A DNA stretch of 26,406 nt. It comes from JACCWM01 sp040393065 (GTDB taxonomy: Bacteria > Myxococcota_A > Bradymonadia > Bradymonadales > Bradymonadaceae). The stretch spans positions 1-26,406 of the forward strand of contig JBEBUW010000059.1 in the NCBI GenBank assembly GCA_040393065.1, in the 5' to 3' direction. The position numbers and the translations under genes are program-made. Position 1 is the first letter of the stretch, and each line of letters starts with the position of its first letter. Shown here piece by piece: positions 26,170-26,406 of this stretch. The notes under the pieces were generated by a model, which had not been told where the DNA came from, searched no databases, and saw only the letters and a program-made list of their open reading frames with translations.

Positions 26170-26406
26170 GTCGGAAACCCTTCTCTCGTAGTTCCCGGGA
26201 GGCGCACGCGACGAGCTTCCGTGTGCGAAGGCAGCGCTGTATCCCGAGTGGCCATCAGGGATGCTGTCGTCACATACGGTCGGTGCAAATCCCGGGAGAG
26301 TGAAGTGGTGAAAGAGGAGCTACGGTAGGGTGACCTGGTTGCGTGAAACCCGCGGGCCTGTTGTAAGTTGTTTTGGAAGTAGGCCCAAAGGACTGCGAAT
26401 AAGGAC
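26170..26406 (+). ncRNA. structured segment, possible 5' part of a group II intron (runs off the edge)
   Basis: No protein gene is credible here. Complementary segments abound: GCGCAC near 26201 with GTGTGC at 26221; ATCCC with GGGAT enclosed by GGCAGC/GCTGTC (about 26230-26269); TCCCGGGA-type arms near 26193 and 26299; GGGCCT/AGGCCC near 26353 and 26380. GTGTG (26221-26225) and GTGCG (26223-26227) both fit the group II 5' consensus GUGYG. The CACATACGGTCGGTGCAAAT segment resembles the domain I part of bacterial group II introns as I remember them. The intron-encoded reverse transcriptase would lie beyond 26406. It could instead be another structured RNA. Sequence between 26045 and 26170 is AT-rich without recognisable content. 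Confidence 0.38.

Noticed and set aside
26280..26310. A tRNA T-arm-like stretch (GGTCGGTGCAAATCCC)
   Set aside because: The TTC of the T-loop is missing, and no acceptor, D or anticodon arms fit around it.
26067..26328. Two overlapping 73-codon frames on opposite strands at the right end
   Set aside because: They cover the segment with strong RNA-like pairing and have no recognisable features; such frames commonly appear in structured RNA regions.

Overview
The window is GC-rich DNA from a Gram-negative bacterium. It encodes a signal peptide, a probable lipoprotein, an AsmA-like/peptidoglycan glycosyltransferase fusion, YihY and a hemolysin III-type membrane protein. A deltaproteobacterial-type lineage (Myxococcota/Bradymonadia-like) is my best guess, because of the tubulin-like/vWA genes and the short GC-palindromic tandem repeats. 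No taxonomic marker is present, so this is low confidence. The + strand is C- and A-rich whichever strand the gene lies on, which suggests the minus strand is the leading strand here.

Layout. Positions 1-4000 hold minus-strand genes: a DinG-like helicase (235-2202) directly behind a DEDDh exonuclease (2210-2959), then a single-span membrane protein of unknown function (3145-3822). A divergent + strand gene at 4035-6593 encodes an AsmA-like/GT51 peptidoglycan glycosyltransferase fusion behind a good -10 box. A convergent YihY/BrkB-family gene (6574-7617, minus) overlaps its 3' end by 20 bp. A hemolysin III-family gene (7835-8488, plus) follows. A gene-free stretch at 8489-9025 carries two adjacent families of 42-bp tandem repeats.

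The main feature is one tightly packed minus-strand operon filling 9026-25724. In transcription order it encodes: (1) a 951-aa secreted/anchored von Willebrand A protein with an intact MIDAS; (2) a 1254-aa FtsZ/tubulin-superfamily protein with intact GVGGAG and GGTGSGS nucleotide loops; (3) a 1368-aa membrane protein that looks like a degenerate tubulin paralogue; (4) a 1584-aa polytopic membrane protein whose soluble part resembles an eroded MrfA/YprA-type (DUF1998/MZB) helicase followed by a catalytically dead transglutaminase-like domain; (5) a 381-aa probable lipoprotein. Genes 2 to 5 overlap by 11, 8 and 1 bp, so they are probably translationally coupled and may form one complex. It would contain an active cytoplasmic tubulin-like GTPase, two large membrane proteins with pseudo-enzyme folds, and vWA and lipoprotein parts facing the periplasm. 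Bacterial FtsZ-like families next to vWA proteins have been described as putative membrane-remodelling systems. The helicase-like/transglutaminase-like membrane component and the degenerate second tubulin make this version unusual.

The right end (25740-26406) has no convincing protein gene. It has a candidate operon promoter, a cluster of GATCAC palindromes including a terminator-like hairpin pointing away from the operon, and, from about 26170 to the edge, a structured segment that resembles the start of a group II intron.
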